45,355 nucleotides of DNA from Rhodoferax sp. (lineage in GTDB: Bacteria; Pseudomonadota; Gammaproteobacteria; Burkholderiales; Burkholderiaceae_C), in the NCBI RefSeq assembly GCF_023701345.1, contig NZ_JAMPXE010000007.1, positions 1-45,355 of the forward strand, written 5' to 3'. A model generated the notes under the pieces. The model was given only the letters and a program-made list of their open reading frames with translations. It was not told the DNA's origin and searched no databases. Shown here piece by piece: positions 7,384-17,736 of the stretch. Position numbers and translations under genes: made by a program. Each line of letters opens with the position of its first letter. The first letter of the stretch is position 1.

Positions 7384-10338
7384 ATGACCCACGCTTTTGC
7401 ATCGAACCTCAAGTCCTTCACCACTGCCTCCGGCAAGGTCGGGCGCTGTTACTCGCTGCCGGCGCTCAGCATGCAATTCCCCAACGTGAGCCGCCTGCCG
7501 GTGTCGCTGCGCATCGTGCTCGAAGCCGTGCTGCGCCACTGCGATGGCCGCAAGGTGACTGCAGAGCATGTGGCCCAGGTGGCCAATTGGCAAGCCAACG
7601 CGCCACGCACCGACGAGATTCCGTTTGTCGTCTCGCGGGTGGTGCTGCAAGACTTCACCGGTGTGCCGCTGCTGGCTGACCTGGCGGCCATGCGCAGCAC
7701 CGCGCAGCGCCTGGGGCTGGAGCCGCGGCGCATCGAGCCGCTGGTGCCAGTGGACCTGGTGGTGGACCACTCCATCATGGTCGACCACTATGGCAAAAAA
7801 GACTCGCTCGATCTCAACATGAAGCTGGAATTCCAGCGCAACCGCGAGCGCTACGAGTTCATGAAATGGGGCATGCAGGCCTTCAGCACCTTCGGCGTGG
7901 TGCCGCCCGGTTTTGGCATCGTGCACCAGGTGAACCTGGAGTACCTTGCGCGCGGCGTGCACCAGGGCAAAGATGGCATTTATTACCCCGACACGCTGGT
8001 CGGCACCGACAGCCACACCACCATGATCAACGGCATTGGCGTGGTCGGCTGGGGCGTGGGCGGCATCGAGGCCGAGGCCGCCATGCTGGGCCAGCCGGTG
8101 TATTTGCTGACCCCTGACGTGGTCGGCATGGAGCTCACCGGCAGCCTGCGCGAGGGCGTCACCGCCACCGACCTGGTGCTGACCGTGACCGAGACCCTGC
8201 GCCAGCACAAGGTAGTGGGCAAGTTTGTCGAGTTTTTTGGCGAAGGCACGCGCACCCTGGCCTTGCCTGACCGCGCCACCATTGGCAACATGGCCCCTGA
8301 ATACGGCGCCACCATGGGCTTCTTCCCGGTGGACGAGAAAACAATTGACTACTTCAGGGGCACCGGCCGCAGCCCGGACGAGATCGACACCTTTGAGGCC
8401 TACTTCAAGGCGCAGGGCCTGTTTGGCGTGCCGCTCAGCGGCGACATTGACTACTCGCAAGTGGTCAAGCTGAACCTGGCCGACGTGGCGCCCAGCCTGG
8501 CTGGCCCCAAGCGGCCGCAGGACCGCATTGAACTGGGCCGGGTGGCGGCGCAGTTTGCCGAGTTGTTCAGCAAACCGAATGCGCAGAATGGCTTCAACCA
8601 GCCGGCTGACAGACTCTTGCTGCGCTTGCCCGTCGGCGCTGCCGTGGCCGTCAGTGAGGCACCGCTGGCACCCCCGGTGCCACCGGGTGCCGCCCGCGAT
8701 GTGGCCGAGATGGTGCAGAACCGGCCCACACTGGAGGCCAGCAAAGCAGCCTCTGAAGCCCCCGGCCAAACCCAGGTGCCCGTGCATACCGCCCGGCACA
8801 TCACCGTCGGCAACGGCGATGTGCTGATTGCCGCCATCACCAGTTGCACCAACACCTCCAACCCCAGCGTGTTATTGGCGGCCGGCTTGCTGGCCAAAAA
8901 GGCCGTCGAAGCCGGCCTCACCGTGCAGCCGCACATCAAGACCTCGCTGGCGCCGGGCTCGCGCATCGTCACCGAATACCTCACGGAAACCGGTTTGCTG
9001 CCCTATCTGGAACAACTCGGCTTTGCGCTGGCGGGTTATGGCTGCACCACCTGCATCGGCAATGCCGGCGACCTGACGCCCGAACTCAATGCGCTCATCA
9101 CCGAGCATGACCTGGTGTGTGCCGCGGTGCTGTCAGGCAACCGCAATTTCGAGGCGCGCATTCACCCCAATCTGAAGGCCAATTTTCTGGCCAGCCCGCC
9201 GCTGGTGGTGGCCTATGCGATTGCCGGCACGGTGCTGCGCGACCTGAGCAGCCAGCCCCTGGGGCAAGGCACGGGGGGCAAGGAGGTATACCTGGCCGAC
9301 ATCTGGCCCGCCGGCGACGAGATTCAGGCCTTGATGGCCTACGCCATGAACGGCAGGGCTTACCGCGACAACTACGCCCGCATTGCCACCGAGCCCGGCC
9401 CGCTGTGGCAAGCCATCACCGGCGTGACCGGCACCAGCTACACCTGGCCCAAGAGCACCTACATTGCCGAGCCGCCTTTCTTTGCCACCTTCACGATGGA
9501 AAATCCAGCTTCTCACGAAAGCATGCCGGAGGCTGGAGGTCAACCATTCTCTGTCTCTGTAAAGGGAGCCCGCATCATGGCACTGTTTGGCGACTCCATC
9601 ACCACCGACCATATTTCACCGGCGGGCAACATCGCGGCGAGTTCGCCGGCGGGCCAATGGCTGCTGGCACACGGCGTGCAAAAAGCCGACTTCAACTCCT
9701 ACGGCGCGCGGCGCGGCAACCATGACGTGATGGTGCGCGGCACCTTTGCCAATGTGCGCATCAAGAACCTGATGCTTGCGCCGCGGGCAGATGGCTCGCG
9801 CGAAGAAGGCGGATGGACGCTGTACCAGCCACCCGCCGGCACGCAGGGCGACGGGGCCACCGGTGAAAAGCTGTCCATTTTTGACGCCGCCAGCCGCTAC
9901 CTGGCCGCCGGCACGCCCACCGTGGTGTTTGCGGGTGAGGAATATGGCACCGGGTCGAGTCGCGACTGGGCCGCCAAAGGCACGCAACTGCTGGGCATCA
10001 AGGCAGTGGTGGCGCAGAGTTTCGAGCGCATCCACCGCAGCAACCTGGTGGGCATGGGCGTGCTGCCGCTGCAGTTCAAGGCCGGCGACAGCTGGCAAAG
10101 CCTGGGGCTGAGCGGCAATGAGCACATCGACATCCTGCCCGATGCTGTCCTGCGCCCGCAGAGCGACGCGCAACTGGTGGTCACCCGCGCCGATGGCAGC
10201 CGCACAACGATCACTGTGCTGCTGCGCATCGACACCCCGATCGAGGTCGACTACTACCGGGCAGGCGGCATTCTGCCGTTCGTGCTGCGGCAGTTGCTGC
10301 AGGATGACCCGGCTCGGTCCCTGCAACAGGGCTTTTGA
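7384..10338 (+). CDS. acnA: Aconitate hydratase (AcnA type)
   Basis: 984 aa. Interconverts citrate and isocitrate through a [4Fe-4S] cluster. Cluster ligands by position: C488 ([12 protein letters not shown]), C554 and C557 ([10 protein letters not shown]). Also visible are [19 protein letters not shown], the swivel-domain [13 protein letters not shown] and [13 protein letters not shown] with the active-site Ser/Arg. The length exceeds the usual ~890-900 residues of AcnA. Part of the excess is an Ala/Pro/Glu-rich stretch around residues 418-475, between the catalytic domains and just before the first Cys, which looks like an unstructured linker insertion. The start is preceded by GCGGAGACC, a fair ribosome site. 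A motif copy lies upstream, so stress control is possible. Confidence 0.93.
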   Translation: MTHAFASNLKSFTTASGKVGRCYSLPALSMQFPNVSRLPVSLRIVLEAVLRHCDGRKVTAEHVAQVANWQANAPRTDEIPFVVSRVVLQDFTGVPLLADLAAMRSTAQRLGLEPRRIEPLVPVDLVVDHSIMVDHYGKKDSLDLNMKLEFQRNRERYEFMKWGMQAFSTFGVVPPGFGIVHQVNLEYLARGVHQGKDGIYYPDTLVGTDSHTTMINGIGVVGWGVGGIEAEAAMLGQPVYLLTPDVVGMELTGSLREGVTATDLVLTVTETLRQHKVVGKFVEFFGEGTRTLALPDRATIGNMAPEYGATMGFFPVDEKTIDYFRGTGRSPDEIDTFEAYFKAQGLFGVPLSGDIDYSQVVKLNLADVAPSLAGPKRPQDRIELGRVAAQFAELFSKPNAQNGFNQPADRLLLRLPVGAAVAVSEAPLAPPVPPGAARDVAEMVQNRPTLEASKAASEAPGQTQVPVHTARHITVGNGDVLIAAITSCTNTSNPSVLLAAGLLAKKAVEAGLTVQPHIKTSLAPGSRIVTEYLTETGLLPYLEQLGFALAGYGCTTCIGNAGDLTPELNALITEHDLVCAAVLSGNRNFEARIHPNLKANFLASPPLVVAYAIAGTVLRDLSSQPLGQGTGGKEVYLADIWPAGDEIQALMAYAMNGRAYRDNYARIATEPGPLWQAITGVTGTSYTWPKSTYIAEPPFFATFTMENPASHESMPEAGGQPFSVSVKGARIMALFGDSITTDHISPAGNIAASSPAGQWLLAHGVQKADFNSYGARRGNHDVMVRGTFANVRIKNLMLAPRADGSREEGGWTLYQPPAGTQGDGATGEKLSIFDAASRYLAAGTPTVVFAGEEYGTGSSRDWAAKGTQLLGIKAVVAQSFERIHRSNLVGMGVLPLQFKAGDSWQSLGLSGNEHIDILPDAVLRPQSDAQLVVTRADGSRTTITVLLRIDTPIEVDYYRAGGILPFVLRQLLQDDPARSLQQGF

Positions 10339-10360
10339 CGGCACCCATTCCATGAGTGAT

Positions 10361-10528
10361 TCACGCCCCACGCCAGGCTGCCTCTTCGACGTATTTTTTT
10401 AGCTCCTCAAGCATGATTTCCCAATTCTTCTGCGCTTCTTTTCAGGACTTCTCATCGAAGTTGTTGTCTTGAGAAAGTGAGACCACGGTTTCGTTGCCGT
10501 GCCAGCAAGCGAAATTGAAAACCAAGCC
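10361..10528 (-). pseudogene. Remnant of an AHSA1/SRPBCC-family gene (C-terminal end)
   Basis: Reading the minus strand, one frame gives GNETVVSLSQDNN, then FDEKS, an in-frame TGA, and then KEAQKNWEIMLEELKKYVEE and a stop at 10361-10363. This is the typical C-terminal end of AHSA1/SRPBCC proteins (a beta strand with L-x-QDNN, then the KNWxxMLxxLKKxxE helix). The upstream half of the family is missing and the internal stop breaks the rest. It lies between acnA and the glycine-zipper gene. The call rests on recalled family pattern only. Confidence 0.5.
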
Positions 10529-10532
10529 ACAT

Positions 10533-10961
10533 CTATTCTGTAAATTTCGATTTTGGTTCTGAGGTTGTGGCGTGAGCAATCAAGTTCTTGCGCATGATCT
10601 TCTCATTTTGGGTAATGTCCGCGGGCGCTGTATCGGCGCTGCCCGAGTCCTCCGGGTTCGCGGTGGTGCCAGCGGCAGCCCCACCCAGTGCGCCGGCAAT
10701 GGCACCCACCGCGGCCCCAACCACCACACCCACCGGGCCGGCCACCACAACACCGATGGCGGCGCCCGTGGCCGCACCGGCTACCGCGCCACCACCCGTC
10801 AACACTGAGTTGGCTTCGCGCTCGGCCTCCTGGGGTTCCAGCGGAGTCTGTGCAGCGGGATCCGGATCCTGCGACGGAATGCCATGCCCGGGGTTGGCCT
10901 GCTCGGCAAGGTCTTCGTCGACAGGTGCGGTTTTGGACGCCGGGGCGGTCAATGGGTTCAT
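10533..10961 (-). CDS. Glycine-zipper domain protein
   Basis: 142 aa from ATG 10961, which has AGGAGA seven bases upstream; longer in-frame extensions contain no sensible start. The N-terminal half (1-70) is acidic, Pro/Gln/Glu-rich and probably disordered. Residues ~72-110 are a Gly/Ala/Val repeat with GxxxG spacing (GAVAGAATGAAIGVVVAG, GVVVGAAVGAIAGALGG), a two-helix glycine zipper able to insert in membranes. A polar tail follows. No signal peptide or lipobox, so it may act from the cytoplasmic side or insert on its own (inference). The upstream gap contains three hairpins and motif site 3. Confidence 0.75.
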   Translation of the reverse strand: MNPLTAPASKTAPVDEDLAEQANPGHGIPSQDPDPAAQTPLEPQEAEREANSVLTGGGAVAGAATGAAIGVVVAGPVGVVVGAAVGAIAGALGGAAAGTTANPEDSGSADTAPADITQNEKIMRKNLIAHATTSEPKSKFTE

Positions 10962-11032
10962 ATGCTTCTCCTGGTTCAGTTGATGATGGAACGCGCATGA
11001 GGCTCGTTCCGAAAACTGTTGAGTCAGGTTAT

Positions 11033-11099
11033 GCCCTCGATAGAGGGCCCGTCGGTACGATAGCGTACGGATACTGTGGTTGGCGAGCGTCGGGCTCGC
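11033..11099. other. Three consecutive small hairpins
   Basis: GCCCTC-GATA-GAGGGC (11033-11048), GTACG-ATAG-CGTAC (11055-11068) and GCGAGC-GTCGG-GCTCGC (11083-11099). All three stems are perfect, with loops of 4-5 bases and gaps of 6 and 14 bases. They would lie in the leader of the glycine-zipper transcript if it starts at motif site 3. Confidence 0.5.
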
Positions 11100-11117
11100 A
11101 AACTGCCAGATGACCTG

Positions 11118-11133
11118 AGTGCGCTGGCGCACA
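11118..11133. promoter_or_regulatory. 16-bp palindromic motif, site 3
   Basis: AGTGCG-CTGG-CGCACA, with GTGCG/CGCAC perfect arms. It lies between the divergent glycine-zipper and FMN reductase genes. Confidence 0.6.
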
Positions 11134-11330
11134 TTGTTCTGCCGTCTCTTCCTCCAAAATGACGAGCCTATCGCACAGTACATTGCGTGACATACCAAGG
11201 CAAGGGTCTGCCAAAAAACCAGGTCACCAATCGGTATCACCGACACAAGCATTGACTTGCTTTTTTGCCACCAGTCGCGGAGTCGCCATTGTCCGGAGCA
11301 ATAACACATCCTCATTTATTGGAGAAAGTC

Positions 11331-11882
11331 ATGGGTCAGTATCAAATCACCGTTCTTGTCGGCAGCCTTCGTCACGATTCTTTCAACCGAAGATTGGCGG
11401 GCGCCATGGCCAAACTCGCGCCGTCAGACTTCTCGTTCAAGCAGGCACAAATCGACGACCTGCCGCTTTACAACCAAGACGACGATGCCCAGCAGGCCGC
11501 GTCAGTCATTCGCCTGAAATCCGAAATCAAGATGGCGCATGGATTGCTGTTTGTCACGCCTGAATACAACCGATCCATTCCCGGCGTGCTCAAGAATGCC
11601 ATCGATCATGCGTCGCGTCCCTACGGGCAAAGTGCATGGGCGGGCAAACCAGCGGGTGTGCTCGGTGTCTCAGTGGGTGCCATTGGCACCGCGTTGGCGC
11701 AACAACACCTGCGCAATATTCTGGCCTATCTGGATGTCCCAACGCTCGGACAGCCGGAGGCATTCATTCAGGCCAAGGATGATTTGTTCGAACAGGATGG
11801 TGGGGTTGGCGAGGGTAGCAAAAAATTTCTTCAAGGCTGGATGGATCACTACGTGGCCTGGGTAAAGAAGTACGCGGTCTGA
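11331..11882 (+). CDS. NADPH-dependent FMN reductase family protein
   Basis: 183 aa. Flavodoxin-like fold: first strand and phosphate loop VLVGSLRHDSFNRRLA, then LPLYNQDDD, LLFVTPEYNRSIPGVLKNAIDHASR (the family's PEYN-S-x-P-G-x-LKNAIDW block) and GKPAGVLGVSVGAIGT. Members use NAD(P)H to reduce FMN, quinones, azo dyes or chromate (YieF/ChrR-like). The ATG at 11331 follows TTATTGGAGAAAGTC, a strong ribosome site; earlier in-frame starts are not needed. The same leader precedes the small membrane protein at 18830. The gene stands alone on the plus strand. Likely role: quinone/redox stress defence (inference). Confidence 0.88.
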   Translation: MGQYQITVLVGSLRHDSFNRRLAGAMAKLAPSDFSFKQAQIDDLPLYNQDDDAQQAASVIRLKSEIKMAHGLLFVTPEYNRSIPGVLKNAIDHASRPYGQSAWAGKPAGVLGVSVGAIGTALAQQHLRNILAYLDVPTLGQPEAFIQAKDDLFEQDGGVGEGSKKFLQGWMDHYVAWVKKYAV

Positions 11883-11951
11883 TCGTTCCGTGGGCATTTC
11901 CTTAGTGAGATGCGTGGCGGGCAAAAAAACTTGCATGAGCCCGTGTACGGC

Positions 11952-13049
11952 CTATTTTGGCCGCGGCCGCGTCAACCCCGGCGTTAGCGCCTGCAAGCGG
12001 CCGGCGCGCAAGTCGGTCACGGCCTGGGCCACCGCACGTGCCACATTGCGCGACTCCTCCTGCACGGCCTCGTCCTGGTCCAGTGCGTCGTGGCTGGTGG
12101 CATAAGGCTGGTAATAGCCAATCAAACGGTCGAGTCGCGCCTGCACACCGGCATCAATGAAGCCCATCCAGTCGAGCCAGTCCGACAGTGCCCGGCGCGA
12201 ACCGTCAACCCCTGCCACATCGCCGTGAACGATCAGCCCATAGGCGCGTCCGGCAAGGTGCTGCGGGTAGTCCCAGCCCGCCATTTCAAGCGCTTTGGCT
12301 TTGCCCGCGTTCTTGCCAGAGGTGGCGGTGGGGTCGGGGTTGCCACCGTCGGCGCACACCAGGCGGTCAATCATCAGCTTCAACGGGCTGGGGCTCTGAT
12401 ACCAGTACACCGGGGTCACGATGAGCACCGCGTGCGCTGCCGCCCAGCGCTCATAGATTTCGGCCATCCAGTCGTTGGTCTGGTTGAGCGCATGGTTGGG
12501 GTAGCAACTGCACGGCCAATGGCACAGCGGCATCGCGGTGGACACACAGCCCTTGCAGGGATAAATGTGGCGCCCATAGTCGGAGGTGAGCAGGCTCAAG
12601 TCCAGCACGTCGACCGCCATGTTGGCGTGTTCGAGCGTTTCGCGGGCAATTTGCACCAGACGGAAAGTCTTGGACATTTCGCCCGGGCAGGTGCCGTCGT
12701 TGCGCGCCGAGCCGCAAATCAGCAACACCCGGGACGGACTCTCAGGCTTGGCCCAGCGCCGTTGGGCATCGATGATGCGCTGTCTGGTGGCTGTCCACTC
12801 AACGGACAGCTGATACGCCGGATCCGCATAGCCCTTGCCCGCTTCCTGGGTGAACGGGGCTTTGCGCCCCTCGATGTAGGCGGCCCAGGCGACTTCTTCC
12901 AGGCGTGCAATGGCGGCGTCTTCGGCACGAAATGCCGGATCAACAAACGAGGCGCGAAACCGCACGCCAAATGCATCGCGGGCCAGCGGGGCGGGTGCCT
13001 GGCCCTTGCGAATCTCGATCACCTTTGGCGTTTTCCGGGTGGCTTGCAT
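11952..13049 (-). CDS. Flavodoxin-fold NAD(P)H-dependent oxidoreductase with N-terminal extension
   Basis: 365 aa. Residues 1-105 are a charged, largely helical extension of unknown role. From ~106 a flavodoxin/NADPH-dependent FMN reductase domain begins: RVLLICGSARNDGTCPGEMSKT (flavin phosphate loop), then a Cys-rich segment YPCKGCVSTAMPLCHWPCSCYPNH, then VLIVTPVYWYQSPSPLKLMIDRL. The Cys cluster is unusual among plain FMN reductases and resembles the iron-sulfur flavoprotein type, so a metal or [4Fe-4S] site is possible but not shown. The ATG at 13049 is preceded by AAAGGAGCC. It diverges from the frameshifted gene at 13295; two motif copies lie between them. Confidence 0.8.
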   Translation of the reverse strand: MQATRKTPKVIEIRKGQAPAPLARDAFGVRFRASFVDPAFRAEDAAIARLEEVAWAAYIEGRKAPFTQEAGKGYADPAYQLSVEWTATRQRIIDAQRRWAKPESPSRVLLICGSARNDGTCPGEMSKTFRLVQIARETLEHANMAVDVLDLSLLTSDYGRHIYPCKGCVSTAMPLCHWPCSCYPNHALNQTNDWMAEIYERWAAAHAVLIVTPVYWYQSPSPLKLMIDRLVCADGGNPDPTATSGKNAGKAKALEMAGWDYPQHLAGRAYGLIVHGDVAGVDGSRRALSDWLDWMGFIDAGVQARLDRLIGYYQPYATSHDALDQDEAVQEESRNVARAVAQAVTDLRAGRLQALTPGLTRPRPK

Positions 13050-13131
13050 GGCGGCTCCTTTGTTAACGGTTCAGAGTGGTGGCACATGAAGAGAATTGCC
13101 TGCGAGCCTATGCATCCGGTTACTGGTGGTC

Positions 13132-13147
13132 TGTTCGGTACGACACA
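13132..13147. promoter_or_regulatory. 16-bp palindromic motif, site 4
   Basis: TGTTCG-GTAC-GACACA, with the outer TC before and T after. First of two copies in this divergent gap. Confidence 0.5.
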
Positions 13148-13154
13148 TAGCAGG

Positions 13155-13170
13155 GGTTCGCCAGCGCACA
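13155..13170. promoter_or_regulatory. 16-bp palindromic motif, site 5
   Basis: GGTTCG-CCAG-CGCACA followed by GACC. It starts 23 bases after the start of site 4, about two helical turns, so the two could be bound on the same face. Confidence 0.55.
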
Positions 13171-13237
13171 GACCAGCGGACTGCACTTGCGTAATATCAG
13201 GGCTTGTCACACATCGCACGGCCATTTGGCCCGTGCT

Positions 13238-13265
13238 TGAGGGAGAGGCAGCTGCCTCTCCCTCA
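13238..13265. other. 28-bp perfect palindrome in leader of the frameshifted gene
   Basis: Both 14-base arms match exactly (left arm TGAGGGAGAGGCAG), centred between 13251 and 13252. In RNA it would fold into a ~12-bp stem with a tight AGCU loop, followed by the U-rich AUUGUUCUU. It ends 29 bases before the ATG at 13295. Candidate attenuator/terminator or operator. Confidence 0.6.
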
Positions 13266-13294
13266 TTGTTCTTGACACGCACAAAAGGAAATTC

Positions 13295-13590
13295 ATGAAC
13301 ACCGCTCGCAATCTCAAGGCCTCCCTCATCGTGCCGCCCTGCTGTCATTCTCGGTAGCCCAGGCAGCCACTCTCAGCAAAACCGAATACAAGAGCGAAAA
13401 AACCCGCATCAGTGCAAATTACAAGGCGGACAAGGCAGCCTGCACCTCTTTCTCGGGCAATGCCAAAGACATCTGCATACAAGAAGCCAATGCCAATGAA
13501 AAGGTCGCTATTGAAAAGTGTGATTCCCTGGCTGGCGACGCCAAGACCAGTTGCGTGGCAGCCGCCAAAGCCCAGTTCGGCAAGAAATAA
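13295..13590 (+). pseudogene. Frameshifted small secreted Cys-containing protein
   Basis: From ATG 13295 (AAAGGAAATTC upstream) the frame gives 20 residues and hits TAG at 13355. Adding one base near 13331-13337 restores about 98 aa: signal peptide (MNTARNLKASLIV...ALLSFSVAQAA), then a Lys/Ala-rich helical protein with two similar Cys units, KADKAACTSFSGNAKDIC and IEKCDSLAGDAKTSC, ending GKK. Reading on in the second frame is clean to TAA at 13588. Proteins of this kind, often longer with more repeats, occur in Comamonadaceae (recalled, not checked). The single-base loss is either a real null mutation or a sequencing/assembly error. Confidence 0.7.
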
Positions 13591-13622
13591 ACCCCGCAAC
13601 GCCACATCAAGGGAGCACCAGC

Positions 13623-14444
13623 ATGCCCAAAATCATCACCGCCGACCACACCGAGCTTTATGTCAAGGATTGGGGGGCGGGGCAACCCGTGATCCTGATT
13701 CACGGCTGGCCGTTGTCCTCTGACAGTTGGGATGATCAGGCGCTGGCGTTGGCCCAGGCGGGCTACCGGGCCATTGCCTACGACCGGCGCGGCTTTGGCC
13801 GCTCAACTCAGACCTGGAACGGTTTTGATTACGACACCCTGGCGGACGACCTGGCGGCCGTGATCGCCTACTCCGGCGCCAAGGACGCGGTTCTTGTGGG
13901 CTTCTCGATGGGCGGCGGCGAAGTGGCGCGCTACATGTCGCGCCACAACGGCAAGTCGGTTGCCAAGGCGGTACTGGTGTCTGCCAGCCTGCCCTACCGA
14001 CTGAAAACCAGCGACAACCCGCTGGGCGCGGAACAGGCGGCATTTGACAAGACGGCGCAGGCCATCAACGACGATCGTCCCAAGTTTCTGGCAGGTTTTT
14101 TTGAGAAATTTTTTGGTGTCACCACTGACGCACAGCCGGTAAGCCAGGAACTGCTGGAGTGGGCGCGCAGCGTGTCCATGCAAGCCAGCCTGAAGGCCAC
14201 CCTGGGTTGCGCCAAATCTTTCACCACCACAGACTTTCGCGGGGAGTTGGCGGCCTTCAAGGTGCCCACGCTGATCATCCACGGCACCAACGACCAGATT
14301 GTGCCCATTGACGCCTCAAGCCGGCTCACGGCCAAAGGCATTGCACATGCCACGCTACTGGAATATAAAGACGCACCGCACGGCTTGTTTGCCACGCACA
14401 AGGCGCGTCTGACCACCGACTTGCTTGATTTTTTGCGCCAATGA
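13623..14444 (+). CDS. Alpha/beta hydrolase, non-haem chloroperoxidase/arylesterase type
   Basis: 273 aa from ATG 13623 (AAGGGAGCACCAGC upstream); extending upstream would run into the previous gene's end. Features: HGWPLSSDSWDDQ oxyanion region, YDRRGFGRS, nucleophile elbow GFSMGG with Ser95, IIHGTNDQIVPI with the likely catalytic Asp, and DAPHGLF with the catalytic His near the end. The length and motifs match the cofactor-free haloperoxidase/esterase family (~275 aa). The natural substrate is unknown. It ends 14 bases before fumC starts, so the two may be cotranscribed. Confidence 0.9.
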   Translation: MPKIITADHTELYVKDWGAGQPVILIHGWPLSSDSWDDQALALAQAGYRAIAYDRRGFGRSTQTWNGFDYDTLADDLAAVIAYSGAKDAVLVGFSMGGGEVARYMSRHNGKSVAKAVLVSASLPYRLKTSDNPLGAEQAAFDKTAQAINDDRPKFLAGFFEKFFGVTTDAQPVSQELLEWARSVSMQASLKATLGCAKSFTTTDFRGELAAFKVPTLIIHGTNDQIVPIDASSRLTAKGIAHATLLEYKDAPHGLFATHKARLTTDLLDFLRQ

Positions 14445-14458
14445 GGTAGTCTGCGGGC

Positions 14459-16368
<1,910 letters not shown>

Positions 16369-16400
16369 GCCCAACCAGCCCCACTTCAAGGAAATAAATC

Positions 16401-16559
16401 ATGAGCTTAGGCACCATCCTGCTAATCGTTCTGATCCTGATGCTGGTCGGTGCCCTGCCGACCTGGTCGCACAGCAAAAGCTGGGGCTACGGCCCAACCG
16501 GCGGCTTGGGTCTGGTGGTGATCATCATCGTCATCTTGTTGCTGATGGGCCGAATCTGA
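16401..16559 (+). CDS. DUF3309 family small membrane protein
   Basis: 52 aa: N-terminal hydrophobic segment LGTILLIVLILMLVGALP, the WSHSKSWGYGPTGGLG loop characteristic of DUF3309, then VVIIIVILLLMGRI. Two short membrane spans or a hairpin. Length equals the family's (~50). AAGGAAATAAATC precedes the ATG. Function unknown; members are common in soil and freshwater proteobacteria. It lies between the collagen-like lipoprotein and the esterase, same strand and closely spaced, probably one transcript. Confidence 0.85.
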   Translation: MSLGTILLIVLILMLVGALPTWSHSKSWGYGPTGGLGLVVIIIVILLLMGRI

Positions 16560-16564
16560 CGGCC

Positions 16565-17611
16565 ATGGCCCGACGAGCCCGAAGTACCATTTTCAGTCGA
16601 TCGATCCAGCGCACGATCAAGGCGCTGACGCGCAGCGCCGTTCGCGCCGGCGTCAAAGCGGTGAAGCAGGCCTTGCAGCCCAGCAAACCTGTGACCCGCG
16701 CACGCCGACCCGCCAAAACCGCAGCGGTCCGGCCCAAGGTGGCCGCTGCCGTCAAGCTGCACAACGGCTTCACCGTGGGTATCGCCGGGGCGCAGCGCTA
16801 CCGGCTTTTTGTGCCTCCTGGCGTGCAGCAAACCGTACGCCTGCCCTTGCTGGTGATGCTGCATGGCTGCAGCCAAACCACTGAAGCCTTCGCCGCCAGC
16901 ACACGCATGAACCAGATCGCCGCAAAAGAAGGCTTTGCGGTGCTTTACCCCGAACAAAACCACCTTGCCAACCTGCAAGGCTGCTGGAACTGGCACCAGA
17001 CGCGCTCGGGCCAGGCCCAGACTGAGGCCGATGCCATTCTTGCCACCATCCTTCAGGTGTGCCAGCGCCAGCCCGTTGATCCGGGGCGCATCGCGCTGGC
17101 CGGCTTGTCGGCGGGGGCCAGCATGGCGGCCCTGCTGGCGGTTCGCCACCCGGAACGGTTTTGTGCTGTTGCAATGCATTCAGGCATCGCCCCCGGCGTG
17201 GCCCATTCCCTGGCAGGTGCGCTCAAAGCCATGCGCGGGCACGGCGTGGCCGCGCCACTGTCCGCCCTGACTGCAGGTACGCACCTGCCGGCCTTGCTGG
17301 TCATACAGGGCAGCGCCGACCACCTGGTGGCACCCGGCAACGGTTTGGCTGCAGCGCAACTTTGGGCAGTACGTGAAGGCGCCATACCGGCTCGCCCGCG
17401 CACCGTGCAACGTGGCGCGCGCCAGCCGGCCACCCTGACCGACTACAAAACAAAAGACCGGCTGGTGGCCACCCTGTGTGCCATCCAGGGACTGGGCCAT
17501 GCTTGGAGTGGTGGCGCCGCCAGCCAGGCTTACAGCGACCCCAAGGGCCCGGACGCGTCCCGCATGATCTGGGCCTTCGCGGCCAAGCAATTTGCCAGGG
17601 TGGCGGCTTAG
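16565..17611 (+). CDS. PHB depolymerase family esterase
   Basis: 348 aa. The first ~65 residues are strongly basic (Arg/Lys/Ala), not a standard signal peptide. From ~70 an alpha/beta hydrolase of the polyhydroxybutyrate-depolymerase/feruloyl-esterase type follows: LLVMLHGCSQTTEAFA oxyanion site, lipase box GLSAG with Ser182, and GLGHAWSGG with the likely catalytic His. Starting at ATG 16565 places it 5 bases after DUF3309; the frame is open further upstream across the lipoprotein but that would overlap a real gene. It may act on intracellular PHB or on other esters; the basic head resembles those of PHB-granule-associated enzymes (inference). Confidence 0.88.
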   Translation: MARRARSTIFSRSIQRTIKALTRSAVRAGVKAVKQALQPSKPVTRARRPAKTAAVRPKVAAAVKLHNGFTVGIAGAQRYRLFVPPGVQQTVRLPLLVMLHGCSQTTEAFAASTRMNQIAAKEGFAVLYPEQNHLANLQGCWNWHQTRSGQAQTEADAILATILQVCQRQPVDPGRIALAGLSAGASMAALLAVRHPERFCAVAMHSGIAPGVAHSLAGALKAMRGHGVAAPLSALTAGTHLPALLVIQGSADHLVAPGNGLAAAQLWAVREGAIPARPRTVQRGARQPATLTDYKTKDRLVATLCAIQGLGHAWSGGAASQAYSDPKGPDASRMIWAFAAKQFARVAA

Positions 17612-17639
17612 GGCTTTACGGGTCCTTAGCCCACGGGTC

Positions 17640-17655
17640 TGTGTGCCGACACACT
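17640..17655. promoter_or_regulatory. 16-bp palindromic motif, site 7
   Basis: TGTGTG-CCGA-CACACT, preceded by TC. 81 bases before the ferritin-like gene. Confidence 0.6.
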
Positions 17656-17736
17656 GAAGCATCGCGCCGGATTTCCTACGATGGCCACTGAGCCGCAACG
17701 CAACTCGCGTCTGCGCCACACACCAGGAGAACACCC

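Larger units (their letters stand above)
10962..11330. other. Divergent intergenic region with three hairpins and a motif site
   Basis: 369 bases without a convincing gene, between the glycine-zipper gene (minus) and the FMN reductase gene (plus). Contents: hairpins at 11033-11048, 11055-11068 and 11083-11099, motif site 3 at 11118-11133, and a degenerate possible site near 11236-11257. It ends in a TTATTGGAGAAA leader. Confidence 0.6.

Noticed and set aside
7339-8799. Long open frame antisense to aconitase (486 codons)
   Set aside because: High-GC shadow of acnA with His/Gln/Val-rich nonsense composition and no domain.
10962-11315. N-terminal extension of the glycine-zipper gene
   Set aside because: No domain, crosses hairpins and motif site 3, and a good ribosome site sits before ATG 10961.
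13201-13220. Another motif copy (TGTCACACATCGCACGG)
   Set aside because: Only the right half resembles the motif and the spacing is off.
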